A DNA stretch of 43,726 bases. It comes from a virus. The notes beneath the pieces were generated by a model. The model saw only the letters and a program-made list of their open reading frames with translations, was not told the origin of the DNA and searched no databases. The translations under genes and the position numbers were made by a program. The stretch is taken from the IMG/VR virus record IMGVR_UViG_3300010885_013336, positions 1 through 43,726 of that record. One strand, given 5' to 3'. How positions within the stretch are numbered: position 1 is the first letter of the stretch; every line of letters starts with the position of its first letter. Positions 7,650 through 15,163 of the stretch are shown here, piece by piece.

Positions 7650-7687
7650 ATCTCCCGCTGTATATACTAATTATACAAACGGGAGAT
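7650..7687 (-). promoter_or_regulatory. Inverted repeat sequestering the RBS of the 115-aa gene
   Basis: ATCTCCCG at 7650-7657 pairs with CGGGAGAT at 7680-7687, and TGTATA (7659-7664) pairs with TATACA (7672-7677), leaving a 7-base loop. Read on the - strand, the 3' arm contains GGGAG, the Shine-Dalgarno of the ATG at 7646. The hairpin could block translation when formed, or act as a boundary between the late fibre gene ending at 7707 and the glycosyltransferase cassette. There is no U-run after it, so a simple intrinsic terminator is less likely. A TATAAT on the - strand (7670-7675) lies in the stem-loop but has no convincing -35. Confidence 0.55.
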
Positions 7688-7706
7688 TGAAAGTATTTAA
7701 TTCTGA

Positions 7707-8723
7707 TTAAACTAATGTACCAGAAACTGCTATGCCAGGAGCTGCTACAATTACGCCGGAATTAGCACGAGCAAGAGTCATAGTGCTGGCTAATGAGCCG
7801 TCGACTGTCTCGTCGACTGCTGGGCCAATGCCCGTTTGAGTACCAAGGTCAAGATCTTGGAATGTTGCTGTAAGAACTAGAACGTTGCTGGCTGTGGTCT
7901 TTCCGTATACTCGAAAATAGTTGGCTGCATATGGAGTAGCAACTGCGGCACTTTGGTATAGTAACTGATCAGTACTAGTTAAATTAGTACCACCTAGAAC
8001 AGATCCTGTACCACTACCTGTAGCTGTGGTTGCAGTACGTCCAATTTTTACAGTACCGCAGGCAGCTAACATATTAGTCCATGAAGTATTTTTATTAGTT
8101 GCTGTACCACCAGTTCTAGTCGCGCTGAATCTCACTTCTCCGCCAGTATTGAAGAAGTATTTAAGTTGGTTAGCATCGGTAAAAGTTAGTGTTACTTGTT
8201 GATAGATTGTACCAGCACTAAGAACTAATGTACCACCAATTGTAGCAGCGGCATTAAGAGCTACGGTGCCCCATGCGGTACTTCTAGTAGATGTAGTAAC
8301 ACTAGTGGTGTCTAGTGCATTAACAACGCCAAGCCGGTCAACGACACAAGCGTCTGCTACGTTTGAATACTGACTTTGGATAGCAGCAGTAATAACTGTG
8401 GCATTTGCAACAATACTGGCCAATGTAGTCCAAGGACTAGCATTGGTGCTACCCGGGCTTATTGTACCTTTTTGGTATCCTCGGGCCTTGGCTAGATCGC
8501 TTCTTAGATTTGACCAGTCAGTGGCTCTGATAACGCCGCCTGTACTTACTTGTCTACTTGCAACGGCTTGGCCGTAATTAAAAGTTCCATCAGTGACAGT
8601 ATATGTAGCACCACCAAAAGTAGACGATACCGTTACACTGCCGCTGTTTATACCATTTGTTCCCACCACTGCTGCTACTTTTTTCTGAATAGCATTAAAG
8701 GCGCTCGCTGAAATATTTGCCAT
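7707..8723 (-). CDS. Probable virion structural / fibre-tip protein, 338 aa
   Basis: This protein is very rich in Thr, Ser, Ala, Gly and Val, with predicted beta structure throughout, few charged residues and no Cys-rich or catalytic site. Residues about 45-85 carry FNYGQAVASRQVSTGG and TDWSNLRSDLAKAR, a motif pair I associate with phage structural proteins that decorate tails. The remainder resembles beta-sandwich adhesin sequence. It follows three fibre genes in the same direction with a Shine-Dalgarno AAGGAA before a run of A and the ATG. A tail fibre, fibre tip or decoration role is likely from composition and place, but not proven. Confidence 0.6.
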   Translation of the reverse strand: MANISASAFNAIQKKVAAVVGTNGINSGSVTVSSTFGGATYTVTDGTFNYGQAVASRQVSTGGVIRATDWSNLRSDLAKARGYQKGTISPGSTNASPWTTLASIVANATVITAAIQSQYSNVADACVVDRLGVVNALDTTSVTTSTRSTAWGTVALNAAATIGGTLVLSAGTIYQQVTLTFTDANQLKYFFNTGGEVRFSATRTGGTATNKNTSWTNMLAACGTVKIGRTATTATGSGTGSVLGGTNLTSTDQLLYQSAAVATPYAANYFRVYGKTTASNVLVLTATFQDLDLGTQTGIGPAVDETVDGSLASTMTLARANSGVIVAAPGIAVSGTLV

Positions 8724-8735
8724 TTTTTTAATTCC

Positions 8736-10304
8736 TTATAAAATAATTGACTCGATCAATTTAACTCCAGTTTCACTACTTGACTCTAATGCAATAGCAA
8801 AAGTATCAGGGAATGTACTGGCTTTAACAGGTTGACCGACTAAAAGTATATGCGCGGCACCTGCACACCCGTTGCTCGAAGCTACTAGTCTATCACCTTT
8901 TGTCACAGGGCCCAGTACCTTAACTGGTACACGACCCTTGAGTGCAACAAAGACGCCGCCTTCAAGATTTTCATTCATCCTAAATGCAGGTTTTTCACTA
9001 ATAACTCCAAATGCTCTTTGACCTCGTTGACATGCAGTCACTTCTGCTTCGCCACCGACGACCATAACTGTTCCAACTTCATATGATTCATCTGGTAAGT
9101 ATTTTTCTGCTAAGTCAGCAAAAATAGCTGAAGTTGCAACTCCTGCAAACACAGTAGCATTAATTTTTCTACCTTCATTATTTGCAGGATCACCAGTGTC
9201 TATATCATTTGGTACCGCAGCTACAATTTCTGGTGAAGTAATTGTTACAGACGGATTATTTGTAGTAATTGCCGAATAATACAGCGTTCCTATTTTTAAT
9301 GTATCTGCTTTGGTTGCAGCACCATTAAATGTTGATGCATAGATAGAATCAAATCTATTACTTGGGCCTCCAAGACTTGCACCAAAATCTGTGATTGGAC
9401 GTAGCGATGTTCTGTTAAGTTCGACTACAGAAGTAGAAACACCGTCTACTTTTGTCTTAAATTGAATTTTTTCGCCAACAAAATTTTCTACAATTGGAAT
9501 ATCAGATACAATACTAATTTTAAATTTAGGAGTAGTACCAACTGTAAAGCCAGGATCATCAAAACTTACTAGGCTAGTAAATCCCGACGGCTCGTCATTT
9601 CTTACAAAACTAGAGCTAGGAACAAACGTCTCAGATACATTTAATCCATCTGCTGAAGTAGCAGTTCCTCGATATCTATAATCTCCGCCGGTGATGCCGT
9701 CAGTAGTTGACCCACTATTTACAGAAGTAATACCTTTATAGATGGTATCAAATCCATCTATAGGATTTCCATCGCCTAGTGTAAATTCATCATTAGATAT
9801 GATAAAAATAACAGTACCATTAGAAATACCTTTAATTATATTATGCTCACCAGCTACTGGCGCTTCGTCGTCAACAACTGTAACACTTTTCATTTCTGTA
9901 GTGTTAGCTCCAGCAATACCTTGGGGGCCTACTAGAGTGTAAGTACCATCCCCATTACTAACGCTTAATTGACTTGTTGTAGTATCCCAGAAAAATTCTC
10001 CTTGGCTTAGACCACTGTCATTATCAATCTCTGCGCCGCTAATAGTCTTAAATCTGCTGATACTGTCGTCATAAACTTTTAATTTTTTACTGCTTGAGTC
10101 AAACCAAAGTTGTCCGGCAGTTTTCTTACTAGGCGGATTCTCGCTTGCAAAATTCTCTAGCAAGTATACAAAATTTTCATTTTGGATTTCACCGTAGCCG
10201 GCATAGTTTTTACCAATAAGTTTAACTGCTAAACTTTGATCAACTGTACCGTCTGCTATTACGCCTACTGGATCTCCATTAAATTTTTTAATGCTGTAAG
10301 GCAT
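8736..10304 (-). CDS. Tail fibre protein with shared N-terminal module, 522 aa
   Basis: The N-terminus (residues about 25-75) has the module IGKNYAGYG, NENFVYLLENFAS, GQLWFDSSSKKLKVYD, shared with the next two proteins upstream, and a second element LSVSNGDGTYTLVGPQG near 115-130. This is probably the common baseplate or fibre attachment part. The centre is beta-rich with a DFGASLGGPSNRFDSIYAS segment near 310-328. The last 100 residues (RGQRAFGVIS, VFVALKGRVPVKVLGPVTKGDRLVAS) resemble the C-terminal domain of many phage fibres, including peptidase-G2-like self-processing ends, though I cannot identify a catalytic residue. A CATAAATA box 18 bases before the ATG may start its late transcript. 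Confidence 0.75.
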   Translation of the reverse strand: MPYSIKKFNGDPVGVIADGTVDQSLAVKLIGKNYAGYGEIQNENFVYLLENFASENPPSKKTAGQLWFDSSSKKLKVYDDSISRFKTISGAEIDNDSGLSQGEFFWDTTTSQLSVSNGDGTYTLVGPQGIAGANTTEMKSVTVVDDEAPVAGEHNIIKGISNGTVIFIISNDEFTLGDGNPIDGFDTIYKGITSVNSGSTTDGITGGDYRYRGTATSADGLNVSETFVPSSSFVRNDEPSGFTSLVSFDDPGFTVGTTPKFKISIVSDIPIVENFVGEKIQFKTKVDGVSTSVVELNRTSLRPITDFGASLGGPSNRFDSIYASTFNGAATKADTLKIGTLYYSAITTNNPSVTITSPEIVAAVPNDIDTGDPANNEGRKINATVFAGVATSAIFADLAEKYLPDESYEVGTVMVVGGEAEVTACQRGQRAFGVISEKPAFRMNENLEGGVFVALKGRVPVKVLGPVTKGDRLVASSNGCAGAAHILLVGQPVKASTFPDTFAIALESSSETGVKLIESIIL

Positions 10305-10322
10305 TGTCTAACCCCTTTTAGT

Positions 10323-10330
10323 TATTTATG
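10323..10330 (-). promoter_or_regulatory. Late-promoter-like box CATAAATA before the 522-aa fibre gene
   Basis: On the - strand the 8-mer CATAAATA differs from the T4 late consensus TATAAATA only in the first base. It ends 18 bases before the ATG at 10304, with Shine-Dalgarno AGGGGT between them. The same spacing (18-21) is seen at three other boxes in this window. It begins right after the stop codon of the preceding gene. Confidence 0.45.
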
Positions 10331-12340
10331 TTAAATTGGTATACTTACTTCATCAGCAAAGTCCCAGAAATTAGGAGAATCTTCTGCTAAAATATAGGTT
10401 CTTAATGTCCTAGTTACCGTGGTTGTTATCGAAATACCGTCATATGTGCTTAGAGTTTTGGTGCAATGTACATAAATTTTTCGTCCAATTGCACTCTCTA
10501 TTACTGGGTAAATTGTAGTTAAAATAGTGGCAACATCACTATCCGACAGGTCGCCGCCTGCATTATTAGTCAATTCTAAGGTAGTATAAATTGGCACGCC
10601 CATCATATAATTTTGCAGGGTTTGCTGACTAATTGCATCGTCCATTTGTGCAAGATTGCTGGGTAAAGGTGGCGAACTATCATTGTAGGCAATAGTTGCT
10701 AGATTTGAAATTCTTGCACTATCTACATCAATATTTCCAGTGCCCGAAGAAACAACATCACCGTTGATATTAATATCATCAACTTGTAATTCAACTAGTG
10801 TCCCAACAGATGTTAAACTTGAATGTACCACCGAAGATCCTAAAGTCGTAAAAGAAAGTACAGACTCTCCATTAATCCTATAGGCTAAATTTAATGGGAT
10901 ACCAGTATCGGGTTTAAGATCTACATAATAATTACTTCTCCATGCTACATCTGGGCTATCATAAAATTTCCATGTAGCTTTAATTGAGCTACCTCTATCA
11001 ATTTCAATACCTGCACTACCCAATGTAATCCCAGAACTAGTTTCTCCATTATTTAAAGTAATGATATTGTCTGTGATAACAGTGTTAGTAGTTGAAACTG
11101 AAGTTGTTGTACCTTGGATAGTTAAATCGCCCTGTACAGTTAAGTCTGATCTAATCAGCGCAGTACCATTTACATCAAGAGTAGCAGCTGGTAAATCTTC
11201 ACGAATACCTAGTCTAGGATCAATTATTTGACTAATATTCCCGGGAAATGTTTGGCTTCCAGTGGCAGCACACAAATAAGATACCTGGGTAGTTGTACAT
11301 GCGGTTACTTCATAAGAACCATTATATTCAGCTGGTAACAGATTATCAACGTTAATGGTACTACCCACAGGAAACGGTGGAATTACCTGTGAGGCAAATG
11401 TCAATGTTACTGTAGTACCAGTTCCCGATGCAACAGTTGTAAAAAGAGAAAATGTCCCAGGATTATAAAGTATAAATCCTTGATTGCCAGTTAGTGTTTT
11501 TACTTTAAATTCAAAATCTTGATTATAATCTGATGATAGCAGTTCAAACTTACTAGCAGTTGCCCTAATTTCAGTGTCCTGTGACTCGCCTAAAATTAAC
11601 GGTATTGAACTTTGAATAGTTAGTGTTCCTTCATTATTCTCATCTAAACTAATACTAGAACTGCCAGCAGTTTTTACAAAATCATTTGGAGTATAATCTA
11701 TGTTATTGTCGTCTCTTAAAGCTGACGCAACACTTACATTGACATTGAATTCTAATCCAGAGTCATTGCCTATATTAAATCCTCTTCTAATAGTTCCAGT
11801 ATATCCAGGAATAGCAGGACTAGGAGTAAATGTATCCTTACTAAAAATTCCAATTAAAAAACTAGAGATATACAATATTCCAATAGTATGCTCTTTTTGT
11901 ACATCATCTAAAATAGTGTTAATTTGAATTCCAGATACACCTTGATCTGCACTATAATCAGGCCCTGCTAAAAATAATGCTGAACCATCATAAAAATAAA
12001 GTTGTTGTCTAGCAGTATCTATCCAAAGATCACCCTGAACTAAATTTGTTGGAGCCGTAGAAGATACTATCGTTCCGCCTGTGACTTTAAATCCTGTTCC
12101 AGTATACACCTTTAATCTGCCATCTGTGGTATCGTACCAAAGTTGACCTATAATCGAATGATTAGGTTCACTGCTACTTGCAAAATTCTCTAGAAGTTTA
12201 ATAAAATTTTCATTAAATGCTTCTCCATAACTAGTTGCATTTTTCCCCACTAATGTGAGATCGGTTGCAACTGTATCAACAGACCCATCGACTATCTCAG
12301 TTAAAACAGACCCGTCAGTTTTGTTTATTGTATAACTCAT
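10331..12340 (-). CDS. Tail fibre protein with shared N-terminal module, 669 aa
   Basis: Residues about 30-85 hold the fibre module (VGKNATSYGEAFNENFIKLL, GQLWYDTTDGRLKVY), and about 100-130 the second element (GDLWIDTARQQLYFYDG, LAGPD). The middle is a long beta-rich shaft with Ser/Thr-rich repeats; near residue 390 there is an AATLDVNGTALIRSDLTVQG segment of the kind seen in many fibres. The C-terminus (SDVATILTTIYPVIESAIG, then RTYILAEDSPNFWDF) is unlike that of its two paralogs and is the candidate host-contact or capping domain. Its ATG overlaps the upstream stop (ATGA), so it is cotranslated with the collar-domain protein. Confidence 0.75.
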   Translation of the reverse strand: MSYTINKTDGSVLTEIVDGSVDTVATDLTLVGKNATSYGEAFNENFIKLLENFASSSEPNHSIIGQLWYDTTDGRLKVYTGTGFKVTGGTIVSSTAPTNLVQGDLWIDTARQQLYFYDGSALFLAGPDYSADQGVSGIQINTILDDVQKEHTIGILYISSFLIGIFSKDTFTPSPAIPGYTGTIRRGFNIGNDSGLEFNVNVSVASALRDDNNIDYTPNDFVKTAGSSSISLDENNEGTLTIQSSIPLILGESQDTEIRATASKFELLSSDYNQDFEFKVKTLTGNQGFILYNPGTFSLFTTVASGTGTTVTLTFASQVIPPFPVGSTINVDNLLPAEYNGSYEVTACTTTQVSYLCAATGSQTFPGNISQIIDPRLGIREDLPAATLDVNGTALIRSDLTVQGDLTIQGTTTSVSTTNTVITDNIITLNNGETSSGITLGSAGIEIDRGSSIKATWKFYDSPDVAWRSNYYVDLKPDTGIPLNLAYRINGESVLSFTTLGSSVVHSSLTSVGTLVELQVDDININGDVVSSGTGNIDVDSARISNLATIAYNDSSPPLPSNLAQMDDAISQQTLQNYMMGVPIYTTLELTNNAGGDLSDSDVATILTTIYPVIESAIGRKIYVHCTKTLSTYDGISITTTVTRTLRTYILAEDSPNFWDFADEVSIPI

Positions 12341-14505
12341 GATATGACACCAGTGTAAATGATATAATTAATTGTTAGATATGGATTCATAATATTAATT
12401 GATTGTCCAACAGTACTTGTTGAAACAATATTGCCACTATTTGGTAATTTTTGTGCGGCAAGTGAGACTGATGGTCCGGAATCTAATGAAGCTCCAACTT
12501 CATTTGGTATCCCTGATGCGTTTCTAAATGCATAATATTGGTTACCTGCATTTCCGTTAGATAATCTACCTTTCATGTCGTGCTGGTGTTGAGGAAGATT
12601 AGTAACATCAAGTGTTCGTGTACTTTCTCCACTGCTTGCACCTAGTAAAGTAGCAGCTGAATCAGAGACTCTATTTGCAAGGCCACCACCTGCATCTACA
12701 TAAACTTCAACAGTAGTACCGTAAGACTCTTGAGTAACAATATCAGGCGCATTGTTATCCATATTATCTTTACCTAGAGTAAATCTTCCTCTTAGATCAG
12801 GTAATTTAAATGTACCAGCACCTTGTAACGATCCATTTTTATAAGTATCAGCAATTACTGAATATAGTAAACTATATTTAGATTTAGAAACTTCGCTGCC
12901 ATCACACAACAAATAACCAGTTGGAACAGTAGATCCTGCAAAAGGCATAATTACGCCAACTGGAACTGTAGCAACACCATCTAAGAATTTTTCTTTTGTA
13001 GTTTTCTTTAACCCTGTTAATGACGGTCGATATATTAAGATTTCATCTGTAGCACTAACAAGAGTACTGCTAGTATTAGGATCAGCTAGAACATCTTTAT
13101 TTTTAATAAGATTTGGACTTATTGTAGTAGTAAATGTAGCAGTGCCATTTTCTGTTTGGCCATTAAAAGTTAGGCCAGGCGATGATATGTCGCCTGTTAT
13201 AATAAATGTTGTAGACGATACTAGTTTATTAGCAGAGCCTGATACAGTATTTCCGGCAAGTGTTCCGCTAAAAGTGCCTGCAAAGTTTCCATAGAAATTG
13301 CTAGCATATACATTTCTAAAAGTAAATGCTTCAGACCCAATGTCGTATAAATTATTTTTAGCAGTAGCTATAATTGATCGACTTGAAGTATCACCGACTG
13401 TTCCTAAATTTAAAGTACCAGTTATATATGAATCAAGTCCAACTCTTAAAGACTTAGTAATAGATACTCCGCCAGTAGTAACTAAACTTGCCGTAGTTAA
13501 ATTTGAAGACTCTGTGGTGCCAGTGATTGAAATATAACCGTTTGTAGTAATATTTCCAGAGACATCTAGTGCTTCAGTAGGATTTAAAGTATTAATACCC
13601 ACATTTGTTGTACTATCTATTCTGAGAACTGTTGCAATACCTTCTTGATTTGTAACTCTAAAGTCAATCGGTGACCCTGAAGATTTATTATAAACTACTG
13701 CACTTGAACCATCAACCCGCAATACATAGGACAAATCAGTACCAATTTGTAATCCGTCATTACTACGAATGTTTATTCGAACATCACTAGTTCCTTCTTT
13801 ATCAGTTCGTAAAAAATTGCTAGACGGTACCGTAGTTCCTGCTACCAATAAGGCATCGGACTGCTGTGAAGTGCCCCAAAATTTAATAGGATTTGAAGTG
13901 TTATTAGAATCTGTAGAGGATAAATTAAATCCCTGATACACTTTTGTAAATCCTGAAATTGTAATCTTAGGAGTAAAAGTATTTTTACTTAATACTGCTA
14001 CTCGTGAGCCGTTTGCCCAAAAAGTTATTACAGGATACACTACATCTAATAAATCTGTTATTGATTCAATTTCAGGTCCGGTTTTAAGACCTTCGCTAAA
14101 TTGAGGACCCACTAAAATCCACGTAGATCCGTTGTACATCTTTAACTGTTGATTTGCTGTATCGGCCCATAGATCTCCAGTTACTGCTCCGGTAGGAATA
14201 GATGCTGTTTTCTTAACACCGCTAGTACTAGACCAGCCAGTGGGAGTGCCGTCAAGGTTAACCATTAATTGATTTCCACTAGTGGAATTATCAAACCAAA
14301 TTTGACCTTGAACGGGATTACTTGGCTTGGTTGGGCTGGCAAAATTTTCTAAAAGGTGTAGAAAATTTTCAGCAATGTAACTTGCGTACCCTGGATAATT
14401 TTTACCAACAAATGTTACACCAGTTTGTTGATTCAATGTTTGATCATCAACTGTTATGTCTGGTTTGCTAGGAGTATTTTCTGTAAATTGTACGTTATAT
14501 GACAT
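12337..14505 (-). CDS. Tail collar domain fibre protein (gp12-like end), 722 aa
   Basis: The N-terminus carries the same attachment module (VGKNYPGYASYIAENFLHLL, GQIWFDNS, then GDLWADTANQQLKMYNGS). After a long beta shaft, residues about 512-570 form a phage tail collar domain (VPVGVIMPFAG, PTGYLLCDGSEVSKSKYSLL, FKLPDLRGRF). The end contains LPQHQHDMKG, whose His-x-His may bind metal as in T4 gp12, and the typical finish IMNPYLTINYIIYTG. It probably forms trimers and makes the short-fibre contact with the host surface. Shine-Dalgarno GGAG precedes the ATG. The shaft also contains a VGINTLNPTEALDVSG segment common to phage fibres. Confidence 0.85.
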   Translation of the reverse strand: MSYNVQFTENTPSKPDITVDDQTLNQQTGVTFVGKNYPGYASYIAENFLHLLENFASPTKPSNPVQGQIWFDNSTSGNQLMVNLDGTPTGWSSTSGVKKTASIPTGAVTGDLWADTANQQLKMYNGSTWILVGPQFSEGLKTGPEIESITDLLDVVYPVITFWANGSRVAVLSKNTFTPKITISGFTKVYQGFNLSSTDSNNTSNPIKFWGTSQQSDALLVAGTTVPSSNFLRTDKEGTSDVRINIRSNDGLQIGTDLSYVLRVDGSSAVVYNKSSGSPIDFRVTNQEGIATVLRIDSTTNVGINTLNPTEALDVSGNITTNGYISITGTTESSNLTTASLVTTGGVSITKSLRVGLDSYITGTLNLGTVGDTSSRSIIATAKNNLYDIGSEAFTFRNVYASNFYGNFAGTFSGTLAGNTVSGSANKLVSSTTFIITGDISSPGLTFNGQTENGTATFTTTISPNLIKNKDVLADPNTSSTLVSATDEILIYRPSLTGLKKTTKEKFLDGVATVPVGVIMPFAGSTVPTGYLLCDGSEVSKSKYSLLYSVIADTYKNGSLQGAGTFKLPDLRGRFTLGKDNMDNNAPDIVTQESYGTTVEVYVDAGGGLANRVSDSAATLLGASSGESTRTLDVTNLPQHQHDMKGRLSNGNAGNQYYAFRNASGIPNEVGASLDSGPSVSLAAQKLPNSGNIVSTSTVGQSINIMNPYLTINYIIYTGVIS

Positions 14506-14508
14506 TTA

Positions 14509-15117
14509 TTATACTCCGGCTAAACCAGTTAATGTTTGAATACGCACAGTATAATCTATTTGAATAAGTCTATTCAAAGATTTTTGCACAGGATGAAAAA
14601 TAACGTGTGTCAATAGTAAACTTTGATTTGTTGAACTGTATGACCGCAATCCTAATTCATCAAAAACGTAAGAAGAATTATTGTCAGTTGTATTATCAAA
14701 TGCTTGTTGATCGCTTGGCTCACCGTAATCAAGTAAACAAGTTACAAATACATCAGTGTAATTAGTGCCTGTTACGTGGCGGGGCTCAACAAAATTTCTA
14801 GTTGGGTCAACATTTGTGCTAGAACGATCGTCAACTACTTTATAATAAGTTCTATTATATAAACTTGAGTTAGTACCTGTTGTATTTGGTGACAAATATG
14901 TAATAATACCTGTAGGGTCTACTGCTGTACCACCGTTTCCAAAATCCATTTGATAAATGAATCCTTGTCCTGCATTGCCAAGGCTCTCTGCTAGGGCAAC
15001 ACTCATGTTTTCGTAATGTATTGCATTACGTTTATTAACATAAACTTCTTTCGTAGCAGGATCCCATATTTTAATATGTCCTTCTACGTGAACTCCGGAA
15101 AAATCCTTATTTTGCAT
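14509..15117 (-). CDS. Baseplate-region structural protein, 202 aa (gp8 position)
   Basis: This 202-residue protein lies between the giant protein and the fibres, where T4 has gp8 and gp9. It shows VEGHIKIWDPATKEVYVNKR near the N-terminus, FIYQMDFGNGGTAVDPTG in the first half, CLLDYGEPSDQQAFDN in the second, and the end FHPVQKSLNRLIQIDYTVRI. I recognise this as a conserved virion protein type of aquatic T4-like phages, but I cannot align it to T4 gp8 by eye. It starts a new late unit: GATAAATA lies 21 bases before the ATG, with AGAGAG as the Shine-Dalgarno. Confidence 0.65.
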   Translation of the reverse strand: MQNKDFSGVHVEGHIKIWDPATKEVYVNKRNAIHYENMSVALAESLGNAGQGFIYQMDFGNGGTAVDPTGIITYLSPNTTGTNSSLYNRTYYKVVDDRSSTNVDPTRNFVEPRHVTGTNYTDVFVTCLLDYGEPSDQQAFDNTTDNNSSYVFDELGLRSYSSTNQSLLLTHVIFHPVQKSLNRLIQIDYTVRIQTLTGLAGV

Positions 15118-15138
15118 GTTAAACTCTCTTTATCTTTA

Positions 15139-15146
15139 TATTTATC
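15139..15146 (-). promoter_or_regulatory. Late-promoter-like box GATAAATA before the 202-aa structural gene
   Basis: GATAAATA on the - strand, one base off the T4 late consensus, lies in the 46-base gap after the giant gene and 21 bases before the ATG at 15117. An identical octamer lies before the gp6-like gene. Confidence 0.5.
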
Positions 15147-15163
15147 TATCCACTTACCAGGGG

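Noticed and set aside
7670-7675. TATAAT on the - strand as promoter of the glycosyltransferase cassette
   Set aside because: No -35-like hexamer at 16-18 bases upstream (AAATAC or similar), so I do not call a promoter, though a start here cannot be excluded.
7650-7687. Intrinsic terminator reading of the hairpin
   Set aside because: No U-run follows on either strand and the arm overlaps a Shine-Dalgarno, so translational control is the better reading.
8700-8722. Run of T bases before the 338-aa gene as a phase-variable tract
   Set aside because: Only seven bases long, and it lies in the untranslated spacer and start region; too short to argue for slippage.
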